A stretch of 64,000 nucleotides of DNA from a virus. Where the stretch lies: the IMG/VR virus record IMGVR_UViG_3300025117_000049, positions 1-64,000 of that record. One strand, written 5' to 3'. Each line of letters begins with the position of its first letter. Positions within the stretch are counted from its first letter, which is position 1. The notes below the pieces were generated by a model. It was not told the origin of the DNA and did no database searches. It saw only the letters and a program-made list of their open reading frames with translations. The translations under genes and the position numbers were made by a program. This document shows positions 31,309 through 37,781 of the stretch, one piece after another.

Positions 31309-31545
31309 GGTTAATTCGATGCTAAATCTTGAAAGGTATTCAACAGAAGGATTCTTGCCCCAACATTTTTGGCAGAGATTCTCTTTCTTAACAGGCCCGC
31401 GATAAAGATTGAAATGATTGATTCTCCAGGAGGAATCATTGCAGGCAGCAGAATGGTTTCCAAAACAGCGATGGACTTTACCTCCGAAAGGGGTTAGTCC
31501 GGCAAAATCATGAAGAAAGCAATATTCACCTTGTGGAGTAGCCAT
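31300..31545 (-). CDS. Small Cys-containing protein (81 residues)
   Basis: MATPQGEYCFLHDFAGLTPF..., CFGNHSAAC and LCQKCWG suggest metal binding. Its stop codon TGA is part of the hammerhead core that follows. GGGAGGTAGAAAG upstream. Function unknown. Confidence 0.65.
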   Translation of the reverse strand: MATPQGEYCFLHDFAGLTPFGGKVHRCFGNHSAACNDSSWRINHFNLYRGPVKKENLCQKCWGKNPSVEYLSRFSIELTPA

Positions 31546-31549
31546 CTTT

Positions 31550-31822
31550 CTACCTCCCGACCAGCTTGGCCATTTCGTTTTTGACCCGGTCTATCTCTGC
31601 TTGGGCTTTACCCAGCTCTCGATCCAAGAACATCATCTTTTCTGCCCTGGGCAGCATGTCCTCGATGACCGTCATGCCGAAGTCCAAATACAACTTGGCA
31701 ATCTGGCCCTTGCCGCCCACGTCCTTGATGGCAGGATGGAAGTTGTAGACTGTTTGGATAATGTTGTGCTCCTTATCAGATACTTCTTTTCCAACCAGCT
31801 CGTTAAATTCTTGAGGCGTCAT
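31550..31822 (-). CDS. Unknown helical protein (90 residues)
   Basis: MTPQEFNELVGKEVSDKEHN..., with a C-terminal coiled coil (RELGKAQAEIDRVKNEMAKL). TAAAGGAGCTGGTC precedes the ATG, the same ribosome-site sequence as several neighbours. The N-terminal part recalls small phage proteins found near DNA metabolism genes, but I cannot name it. Confidence 0.65.
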   Translation of the reverse strand: MTPQEFNELVGKEVSDKEHNIIQTVYNFHPAIKDVGGKGQIAKLYLDFGMTVIEDMLPRAEKMMFLDRELGKAQAEIDRVKNEMAKLVGR

Positions 31823-31833
31823 GACCAGCTCCT

Positions 31834-32088
31834 TTATTGATTTTCTTCGATGATTTTGCTGTTCTGGATAATGGCAAAATACAATGAAGGGCCAAGTTCG
31901 CCATCATCAAAAAGCTCATAGACTACGACTTTGGCTTTCCTTTTCATTGATTTTGCCGCTATGATTGCAGTGTTAATCGCTTCGGCCAAGGCAAAAGACC
32001 TTTCCAGTAAAAGATATTCAGATGTATATGTTTCAGTTGGATAATCTTCACCGTTTTCATAAATCCTTAATTCTGTCAAGAATCTCAT
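31834..32088 (-). CDS. Unknown 84-residue protein
   Basis: MRFLTELRIYENGEDYPTET... from ATG 32088 (AAAGGAGTTGGTT upstream). Alpha/beta pattern with AEAINTAIIAAKSMKRKAKV and VVYELFDDG. First gene after the long untranslated leader. Function unknown. Confidence 0.6.
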   Translation of the reverse strand: MRFLTELRIYENGEDYPTETYTSEYLLLERSFALAEAINTAIIAAKSMKRKAKVVVYELFDDGELGPSLYFAIIQNSKIIEENQ

Positions 32089-32106
32089 AACCAACTCCTT
32101 TATCAT

Positions 32107-32488
32107 TTATTTTGGTCTTCCCGGGAACCGATAATCATCTAAGGTTATCGGTTCCATTACAAGATCAAAATATGATTTTTTCCCTGCTGGCCAAACCCGG
32201 CCCCGGCACTTATTTTCATCTCTTTTGAATTGTTAATCAGCTTAGTTTTCGGTCTCTCTCCTACCCCGTTGTTGGTGTTGAACCCTTATCGGGGGTGACC
32301 TCCCGGTTGCGCTTACTACCCGGTGCGTCAATTTAAGCCTTTAGGTGGCCTGAACCCTGTCTTCCCGTTTCAGGAGTTCATGGGGTGGTCCGTGTTGTGG
32401 GTTTGCCCCTCGGCCTCTCCAACCGCCCCGCCAGGTTCGTCCCGGCTTTTCATTTGGTCTTGCTTGGTTCCTCCTTAACCTTTTATTA
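32107..32488 (-). ncRNA. Long untranslated leader or non-coding RNA behind a strong promoter
   Basis: About 380 bases without a convincing gene, transcribed from the promoter at 32495-32522. It contains several hairpins: GGAACCGATAA/TTATCGGTTCC (32124-32134 and 32145-32155) just before the first gene, and CCTGAA/TTCAGG (32349-32354 and 32369-32374). An AAGGAGG close to its 5' end has only a 27-codon frame behind it at poor spacing. The minus strand is rich in GGGG/GGGA blocks. It may be a regulatory leader or an independent structured RNA. Confidence 0.5.
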
Positions 32489-32494
32489 CCTATA

Positions 32495-32522
32495 ATTATA
32501 AGCCTTTTTATTAAGAAGTCAA
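32495..32522 (-). promoter_or_regulatory. Strong sigma-70-type promoter
   Basis: Minus strand TTGACT (32517-32522), 16 bases, TATAAT (32495-32500). It is the best match to a host vegetative promoter in the window and drives the long leader and the cluster of small early genes. It is unlike the other two promoter families because it has a real -35 box. Confidence 0.7.
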
Positions 32523-32646
32523 GCGTTTTAATTATTTATTTTCAATTATTTTTTGGTTAGGCAAAATCACTAACCTATTATAATCATTGGATAAACAGGA
32601 ATTGCCTAAAAATCAGGTAAAAATAATTTTGGTCCAGGGCTATTTT

Positions 32647-33141
32647 TTATCGTTTTCTGCACCCAAAACCAGCTCTATGCATCAGATCGGCACGGACTTC
32701 CTCAGATGGTCCCCATCCCCCACATTTCCGGCACCGCCTCCATCCAACATGCCCACAAGCCCTTAATACCCGTTGCCGCTTTTTAATCAATTCCATGTGC
32801 GGCCGGTCCTGACAGACAACAAGATTCCCATGATCAAGGTTGGTCCGGTTCCCATCCAGGAAGAACACAGACCACCTGGGCGGTTCCAGCAGACAATACC
32901 CCAGGGCCATTTCGGCCACGGCCATCTCAGATGGTATGTAAACGGTGCCAGCCCGGACGGCCCATGGATGACCTGGAGCATAGGTGCGGCCCCTGTTAGA
33001 ACCAGGCTCACCAGCTGTTACACCACCTTTCCAATGGTTGGCCTCGGCCCTGGTCTTTCCCCGCCAGTAATGTCCCCGCCGCCAGTGCGACCCGGTCCTG
33101 ACTGCCTCACCACAGCCGCATTCACAGGTTTTGATGATCAT
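32647..33141 (-). CDS. HNH endonuclease
   Basis: 164 residues. VFFLDGNRTNLDHGNLVVCQ followed by RPHMELIKKRQ is the HNH nuclease core. An N-terminal CECGCGEAV and a C-terminal CRKCGGWG with a further CRKR supply zinc-binding cysteines, and a basic stretch (GSHWRRGHYWRGKTRAEANH) may bind DNA. It overlaps the upstream gene start/stop. It may be a free-standing homing enzyme or act in packaging; its position far from the terminase favours the former. Confidence 0.8.
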   Translation of the reverse strand: MIIKTCECGCGEAVRTGSHWRRGHYWRGKTRAEANHWKGGVTAGEPGSNRGRTYAPGHPWAVRAGTVYIPSEMAVAEMALGYCLLEPPRWSVFFLDGNRTNLDHGNLVVCQDRPHMELIKKRQRVLRACGHVGWRRCRKCGGWGPSEEVRADLMHRAGFGCRKR

Positions 33142-33606
33142 TCATTGTCCCTTATGGATTAACCGCAGGGCCTCGTCGTCAGAGATATCCTCTACGGCTT
33201 CATAGAATCTCTGGGCTGCTCCGTGACCACAAGGCAAAGTCATGACCGGATTAGCCAGAGAAAAAGGCACAAAATCATAGTAGGCCACTCGCCCACATAT
33301 ACGGCATTTTACCCATTGTCTTTTAAAACCTGATAATACTGGTGGGAATCCCATATCTGATATTTCTGAGATTTCTACCCTATCTCCAGCCGGCCCCTCC
33401 AGGGCGTTCTGCTCATTGGCAAACCCGCACCGGTCACAGCCATCTCCTGGAAGCAGATACCGCCAATCCTCCTTGCAGGCACACTTTAGCAACCGGAAAT
33501 AATGTAAATGACAGTAGAGCCTGCCGTTGGCGATGTCCATGCCCGGCTCGTCACATCCGGCTGCCGAGCATGGCCCTAATGCATCAGCCCATCTTTTCTT
33601 GCTCAT
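33142..33606 (-). CDS. Zinc-finger-rich unknown protein, first gene of the minus-strand unit
   Basis: 154 residues with many Cys/His: CSAAGCDEPG, CHLHYFRLLKC, CDRCGF, CRICGRVAYYDF and CGHGAAQRF. Two or three zinc sites are likely. AAGGAGGGAGTTCT precedes the ATG, with a GGGCTATAATA element at 33629. Function unknown. Confidence 0.7.
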   Translation of the reverse strand: MSKKRWADALGPCSAAGCDEPGMDIANGRLYCHLHYFRLLKCACKEDWRYLLPGDGCDRCGFANEQNALEGPAGDRVEISEISDMGFPPVLSGFKRQWVKCRICGRVAYYDFVPFSLANPVMTLPCGHGAAQRFYEAVEDISDDEALRLIHKGQ

Positions 33607-33628
33607 AGAACTCCCTCCTTATGCCCTT

Positions 33629-33634
33629 ATTATA
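33629..33634 (-). promoter_or_regulatory. GGGCTATAATA -10 element, left side of the divergent region
   Basis: Minus strand reads GATGCAGAATGGGCTATAATAAGGGCATAAGGAGG. It starts transcription to the left, back to back with the rightward promoters at 33711 and 33772. Confidence 0.5.
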
Positions 33635-33672
33635 GCCCATTCTGCATCATATCTAAAATAATTAATTATTTA

Positions 33673-33703
33673 TTTTGGCCCAGAATTTGTATTCTGGCCA
33701 AAA
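33673..33703. other. Hairpin in the divergent intergenic region
   Basis: Arms TTTTGGCCCAGAAT and ATTCTGGCCAAAA around TTGT (13 pairs with one bulged C), with T-rich and A-rich flanks on both strands. It could stop stray transcription in either direction or bind a regulator. The rest of 33607-33788 holds only promoters and two copies of CAGAATTAATT (33724 and 33751). Confidence 0.45.
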
Positions 33704-33710
33704 ATTAATA

Positions 33711-33740
33711 TTAGGGGTTTAGTCAGAATTAATTTATAAT
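33711..33740 (+). promoter_or_regulatory. Promoter A of the TTAGGG-18-TATAAT family
   Basis: TTAGGG (33711-33716), 18 bases, TATAAT (33735-33740), in front of the small terminase gene and the whole plus-strand unit. Confidence 0.65.
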
Positions 33741-33771
33741 AAATTTCAACCAGAATTAATTATTGATGAAC

Positions 33772-33777
33772 TATAAT
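33772..33777 (+). promoter_or_regulatory. Second -10 element in front of the small terminase gene
   Basis: GATGAACTATAATGGAAC with TATAAT 11 bases before the ATG at 33789; similar to the GGCTATAATA family. It would give a message with almost no leader. Confidence 0.4.
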
Positions 33778-33788
33778 GGAACAGACCC

Positions 33789-34667
33789 ATGAGCAAGATA
33801 CCCTATATGGAAGAACCAAAGAAACGTGGCCGCAAGCCCGGCAGCAAGAACAAACCAGGCCATAATGCGGGCAGACCCAGAAACGGTAACGGCAACGGAA
33901 GATCATATGGGGCGGTGGCGCCTAAGCAAAGTAACTCCTTGTCCAGGCAGAAATTACCCCCTACAACCGATTCTAAGCCTGTGTACGCCAATGATATGCC
34001 TAAGCCTGGCCCTATCCCAGGTAACCCCTTATCCCATCCTGTCCGGGTGGCATACGACACCCCTATGCCTCCGCAGCCTCCAGGCCAAGCCCCTCCCCCA
34101 CAAGCCCCTGCTGGAGGCAATGGCAGTGGTAACGGTAATGTCCGCAAGCCCAGGATATGTGACAATCCGTTACCCAACCTGCCAGCCAAGGCGCTGCCGG
34201 CACCACCAGCTGGCTATAAGGTGATGGAGGCAGTAGCCCAGGCCGGATTGAATCCAGATTTGATCACTCCCGAGGAATTGCTCCAGGAGATAAAATACTT
34301 GTCCCTTAGTGACATAGCCGACTGGCCTGATTGTCCTGAATCATTCAAGGCCGCCCCGGTTGGGTTTCGCAGATCCATATCATCCCTGCAAGTGACCAAG
34401 ACTGTGCATACATCCAAGGACGGGGCTATCACCGAAACTGAACAAACCAAATTCACCTTGTGGAGCAAGCCCACTGCCCATGACCAGCTTATGAAATGGC
34501 ACGGCCTCTATGCCAAAGACAAGACCCCGATCAACGCCCAGTTCAATCAATACAACCAGATGAACATTAGTGGCTGGGACCTGTCGAAACTGGGTGAGGA
34601 CGAGATAGAGTTATTGCTGGACTTGAAGCGTCGGGCCGTCCTTGACCTGGAGGCACAGGCCAGTTAA
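33789..34667 (+). CDS. terS: Terminase small subunit-like protein
   Basis: 292 residues. It begins with an AT-hook-like basic stretch (KKRGRKPGSKNKPGHNAGRP) and a long Pro/Gly/Asn-rich disordered part. The C-terminal third has FTLWSKPTAHDQLMKWHGLY, the block typical of small terminases that recognise phage DNA for packaging. The large terminase lies 3 kb downstream, separated by lysis-like, sigma and nuclease genes. The segment VRVAYDTPMP belongs to a short motif shared with other proteins of the window. No strong Shine-Dalgarno site is visible. Confidence 0.7.
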   Translation: MSKIPYMEEPKKRGRKPGSKNKPGHNAGRPRNGNGNGRSYGAVAPKQSNSLSRQKLPPTTDSKPVYANDMPKPGPIPGNPLSHPVRVAYDTPMPPQPPGQAPPPQAPAGGNGSGNGNVRKPRICDNPLPNLPAKALPAPPAGYKVMEAVAQAGLNPDLITPEELLQEIKYLSLSDIADWPDCPESFKAAPVGFRRSISSLQVTKTVHTSKDGAITETEQTKFTLWSKPTAHDQLMKWHGLYAKDKTPINAQFNQYNQMNISGWDLSKLGEDEIELLLDLKRRAVLDLEAQAS

Positions 34668-34679
34668 GGCCAGGCGGCC

Positions 34680-34685
34680 TATAAT
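34680..34685 (+). promoter_or_regulatory. GGCCTATAATAAAGC -10-like element
   Basis: TATAAT in the GGCCTATAATA context between the small terminase stop and the next gene, followed by GGTGGAAGGAG. No -35 box. Confidence 0.4.
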
Positions 34686-34711
34686 AAAGCATAGGTGGAA
34701 GGAGATAAACC

Positions 34712-34951
34712 ATGAAAAACGAATGGGTCATTTGTCCTAATTGTAAAGAACCTATAGTCCTTGAAGATAAAAGCCATTTTATATCTCAGGCATCTATGGT
34801 GAAGTTGGAAGAAAGTGGCATTGCGGAAAAAGTTTATTACAAAGAAACCCCAGAACTTTTTTCTTATTCCGTAGCTGGAATAATTCACGTCTGGAATGGC
34901 CGCAACTGGCGCAAGACCACTCAAAAATTTGATCCAGAAAGATATATTTGA
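34712..34951 (+). CDS. Small zinc-binding-like protein
   Basis: 79 residues: CPNCKEPIVL at the N-terminus, later VAGIIHVWNGRNWRKTTQKF. GGAAGGAGATAAACC precedes the ATG. Function unknown. Confidence 0.65.
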   Translation: MKNEWVICPNCKEPIVLEDKSHFISQASMVKLEESGIAEKVYYKETPELFSYSVAGIIHVWNGRNWRKTTQKFDPERYI

Positions 34952-34966
34952 TGAAAAGGGAACAAT

Positions 34967-35281
34967 ATGAAAATTGGTGTTTGTTATAGAGGGGAGGTCG
35001 GCGGTTTTATCACTGCCGAAGATTACGATGAAGCCATCAATAATCTTATGGAAGCTAAGAAGCAACTTAAACCGGATGGAAACTCCTGTCTGATTTGTGG
35101 TGCTAGTTGCCATCAAGCATGGGAGTGCCATCATAACCCCCTGGTGATGGCACGCAGGACTGCAAAGGAATTGGCAACCTACAGGTGTTTCTATTGTGGT
35201 CAATCCTTTACCGACCTTAATGATGCAAAAGAGCATTTTGGCTCACGAGGCGAAAGAGAACGTCCGGCTTGTGAAGGTTAA
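34967..35281 (+). CDS. Small zinc-finger protein
   Basis: 104 residues with CLICGASCHQAWECHH and a C2H2-like CFYCGQSFTDLNDAKEHFGS. The second part fits a classical zinc finger for DNA or RNA binding. Its start follows AAAGGGAACAAT. Function unknown. Confidence 0.65.
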   Translation: MKIGVCYRGEVGGFITAEDYDEAINNLMEAKKQLKPDGNSCLICGASCHQAWECHHNPLVMARRTAKELATYRCFYCGQSFTDLNDAKEHFGSRGERERPACEG

Positions 35282-35322
35282 TCGACTCCCGGCACCTCCA
35301 CCAATTTTCAGGAGACCAAATC

Positions 35323-35460
35323 ATGTCTTTATTTTACTGGATTATTGCTGGCGCAGGATTTTTGGTGGGATTTATTGTCTACTGTCTTTGTATTATATCT
35401 AGCCGTTGTTCTAGGCAAGAGGAAGCCCTGGAGCAGCGGTTGTTGGATAATGGACTGTGA
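35323..35460 (+). CDS. Small single-pass membrane protein (holin-like by position)
   Basis: 45 residues: MSLFYWIIAGAGFLVGFIVY with one transmembrane helix, then CCSR-type cysteines and an acidic tail (EEALEQRLLDNG). CAGGAGACCAAATC precedes the ATG. It lies directly before a transglycosylase gene, so a lysis function such as holin or spanin part is possible but not shown. Confidence 0.6.
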   Translation: MSLFYWIIAGAGFLVGFIVYCLCIISSRCSRQEEALEQRLLDNGL

Positions 35461-35534
35461 AACGGAGGAACAATGAATAATCGTGATATTAACTCAGGGT
35501 TGGCGCCCCCGGCTGCCTACTGCTGAAAGCCGTT

Positions 35535-36020
35535 TTGCTTTGCGCCTTATTCACTGCTTCAATTTTAGTTCCAGTCCCGGCCAGCCAACCCACCCCTGCA
35601 GTCAGCTACATTGGCCCGCACTCAGGGGTGAAGCGCCCGGACTGGATCACCTTTACTGCCGCTATGGCAAAGCATTATCAGGTCAGGCCAGAGTTTGCTC
35701 TGGGAGTGGCCTTCGCCGAATCGAGCAAGGGTCGGGCTGATTTCAGGTTTGGCCGCGTGGGCAGATACTGGCTCCCCTGGGGAATTCACAACTATGTGGT
35801 CAAGGAGCGTGGGTGGCCAGTCTGGGATATCTACGTACAGACCGAGGTGGCCATTCGGGCGCTGTCTGATCATATGGCCAGGGCCAAGCGCAGGCACCCT
35901 GGAATATCTACTAGCAGGGCTGAGGAATTGGCCTTGCGCAAATACAATGCTTCATTCAATTCTGGCTATCTCAGGCGGGTCCGAGAGGGCGAACGCAGGT
36001 TTAGGAGTATGGTGAAATGA
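35535..36020 (+). CDS. Lytic transglycosylase-like protein with signal peptide
   Basis: 161 residues. After a hydrophobic N-terminus (LLCALFTASILVPVPA) come VRPEFALGVAFAESSKG, where Glu is the expected catalytic acid, and KYNASFNSGYLRRVREGE, typical for lysozyme-like transglycosylases that cut peptidoglycan. The start is unclear. The frame lacks ATG and the assigned start is TTG. A well-placed ATG with GGAGGAACA at 35473 runs in another frame for 17 codons and would join this frame if one base were added in the C run near 35502-35506. Confidence 0.65.
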   Translation: MLCALFTASILVPVPASQPTPAVSYIGPHSGVKRPDWITFTAAMAKHYQVRPEFALGVAFAESSKGRADFRFGRVGRYWLPWGIHNYVVKERGWPVWDIYVQTEVAIRALSDHMARAKRRHPGISTSRAEELALRKYNASFNSGYLRRVREGERRFRSMVK

Positions 36021-36235
36021 AGGTTATTTTTGATAATCTCCGTGAATTTAACTTGGCCAGGGACAGTTTTCTGTCTCAGGAACTGTTTATGGCTAAAATA
36101 ACGAGGCTGGATTTTTCCAGGGATTTTGACCATCCTAATGAATTTAATGCAACCGGGGAAATGACTCCAGCTGATCAGAGGGCTGCAGAACAAATTATTA
36201 AGGATGATGCTTCTCCCATAGGTTCTGATTGGTAA
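36017..36235 (+). CDS. Unknown 72-residue protein
   Basis: MKVIFDNLREFNLARDSFLS..., helical, acidic, with EMTPADQRAAEQIIKDD. It starts in an ATGA overlap with the transglycosylase stop and ends directly at the sigma factor ATG. Function unknown. Confidence 0.6.
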   Translation: MKVIFDNLREFNLARDSFLSQELFMAKITRLDFSRDFDHPNEFNATGEMTPADQRAAEQIIKDDASPIGSDW

Positions 36236-36856
36236 ATGAGCCAAGATCATCCTTATATTCCAGCGACCAGGCCGGCCAGCAAGGAAGAGGCGGTCATGCT
36301 CTATGGCCCGTTTGTCGGTCACTGGGCCAACCATTATATGGCCAATTCCCCAGACGGTCTGCGTAACCTTGATGATCTGGTCCAAGATGGATGGTTGGGA
36401 GTCTTGGCCGCCTGGGATGACTATGATCCGGCTAGGGGCATGACATTCCGCACCTACGCTACATATAAGATTCGCTGGGCCATATTCAATGGCGCTAGGG
36501 AAATGGATAGAAATACAGCCCGTCTGTATGCGCAGAAGGTTCGGGGTACCGACAAGCCGGAGTATTATGCCCTGTTCAATCCTGTCAGACTGGATGACCC
36601 GCGATATGATGCTATGCAGGTTGCAGAGGAAGGCTCCAGTGCCCATGAGCAGACGGCCGCAGACGAATCATTCAGGGTCATGCTCTCCTTCATTCGCAAG
36701 CCCAGGATCAGGTGGGTCCTGGACCAGTATTACCGGGCCTGCCGTACCCTGAATGACATTGGGATTGACCTTGGGGTGTCCAGGGAGCGGGCGCGGCAGT
36801 TGTTGGTCCAGGGCCATGATGCGATCAGGACAAAACTGGAAAGGCAAAGAAAATGA
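36236..36856 (+). CDS. RNA polymerase sigma-70 family factor
   Basis: 206 residues. Region 2: LDDLVQDGWLGVLAAWDDYD and GMTFRTYATYKIRWAIFNGA. Region 4: a C-terminal helix-turn-helix, LNDIGIDLGVSRERARQLLV. It has no region 1 and little region 3, like compact phage or sporulation sigma factors. It lies at the start of the late block. It is the best candidate for recognising the TTAGGG-18-TATAAT promoters that precede the head genes (inference). Confidence 0.85.
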   Translation: MSQDHPYIPATRPASKEEAVMLYGPFVGHWANHYMANSPDGLRNLDDLVQDGWLGVLAAWDDYDPARGMTFRTYATYKIRWAIFNGAREMDRNTARLYAQKVRGTDKPEYYALFNPVRLDDPRYDAMQVAEEGSSAHEQTAADESFRVMLSFIRKPRIRWVLDQYYRACRTLNDIGIDLGVSRERARQLLVQGHDAIRTKLERQRK

Positions 36857-36963
36857 TTTTTTATGTTTATTGCCTTCGTAGGCCAGATAAGGCAGACCTA
36901 TTTGATCCAGCTAAAAACCAACCTTTTTACATAGGTAAGGAATCTATCAGGATAGCCTATTAA
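36853..36963 (+). pseudogene. Deletion remnant of a GIY-YIG homing endonuclease
   Basis: 36 codons: MIFYVYCLRRPDKADLFDPA and NQPFYIGK match the GIY-YIG start of the other copies, and the last residues SIRIAY match the end of copy 2 (KIRIAYE). The whole middle is missing. The start overlaps the sigma factor stop. It shows that endonuclease genes have come and been lost here. Confidence 0.75.
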
Positions 36964-36976
36964 AAAAAGGAAACAA

Positions 36977-37780
36977 ATGTTATTGATTGATATGAATAAT
37001 CTATGCATGCGAGAGGCATTCGCCAAGGCCGGCCTGACCCACCACGGCCGACCCAGCGGAGTCATATATGGGTCACTCCAACAGCTCCGATTGCTTATGG
37101 GCCGTTTCCCGGGCGAGATCATATGCTGCTGGGATGCCCCTCGCAAATCCCTGCGCCGGAGACAATTCTGGGCTGGATACAAGGCTAATCGTGAAGGCAA
37201 GGAACCATCAGAGGCTGCTGAGGACGCATATCCCCAGATGGTTATGCTGAGGCAAGAACTGCTACCCCGCTTGGGCCTGCCCAACCAATTCCTGCAGGAT
37301 GGCTATGAAGCGGATGATTTAATAGCCTATATGGCCAGAGAATCGTTTTATTGGGTTGACGGGCACAGGTTCGTCATTGCCTCTTCGGACAACGACCTGT
37401 ACCAACTACTGGGCCCACGGATTTCCGTCTATGATTTGGGGAAAAAAGCCAACTACAGTTGGCAGAATCTGAAAGAAAACCATGGGGTATTGCCGGGCCA
37501 ATGGGCGGAGGTCAAAGCCATTGCCGGAGATTCCTCTGATGGGATTGATGGCGTGCCTGGAGTTGGGATCAAGACGGCGGTGAAATATCTTCATGGGCAG
37601 GCAGGAGCCAAGGCAGTGGCCAAGGTCCAGGCCGCTACCGACATTATAGTCCGCAACCGCAAATTGATAATCCTGCCTTGGCCTGGTTGCGATCCTGGTC
37701 CGGTTCAGACCTCTCAATTTGATGAGCGGGAGTTCATGCGGATCTGTGCCGAGTGGGGGATCAGGAGTTTAGATAGATAA
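36977..37780 (+). CDS. 5'-3' exonuclease / flap endonuclease
   Basis: 267 residues of the PIN-like 5' nuclease family. LLIDMNNLCMREAF carries the first metal-binding Asp, GEIICCWDAP the next, GYEADDLIAYMARES the central acidic cluster and VIASSDNDLYQLL the last. DGIDGVPGVGIKTAVKYL is the helix-hairpin-helix DNA-binding part. It removes RNA primers and flaps during replication, or may degrade DNA ends. AAAGGAAACAA precedes the ATG. Confidence 0.9.
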   Translation: MLLIDMNNLCMREAFAKAGLTHHGRPSGVIYGSLQQLRLLMGRFPGEIICCWDAPRKSLRRRQFWAGYKANREGKEPSEAAEDAYPQMVMLRQELLPRLGLPNQFLQDGYEADDLIAYMARESFYWVDGHRFVIASSDNDLYQLLGPRISVYDLGKKANYSWQNLKENHGVLPGQWAEVKAIAGDSSDGIDGVPGVGIKTAVKYLHGQAGAKAVAKVQAATDIIVRNRKLIILPWPGCDPGPVQTSQFDEREFMRICAEWGIRSLDR

Positions 37781-37781
37781 G

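Noticed and set aside
32120-32160. A fourth hammerhead in the long leader
   Set aside because: The hairpin GGAACCGATAA/TTATCGGTTCC has no CUGANGA or GAAA core around it.
33607-33788. Origin of replication in the divergent region
   Set aside because: AT-rich with two 11-base direct repeats, but no iteron array or DnaA-box cluster can be seen; promoters explain the region.
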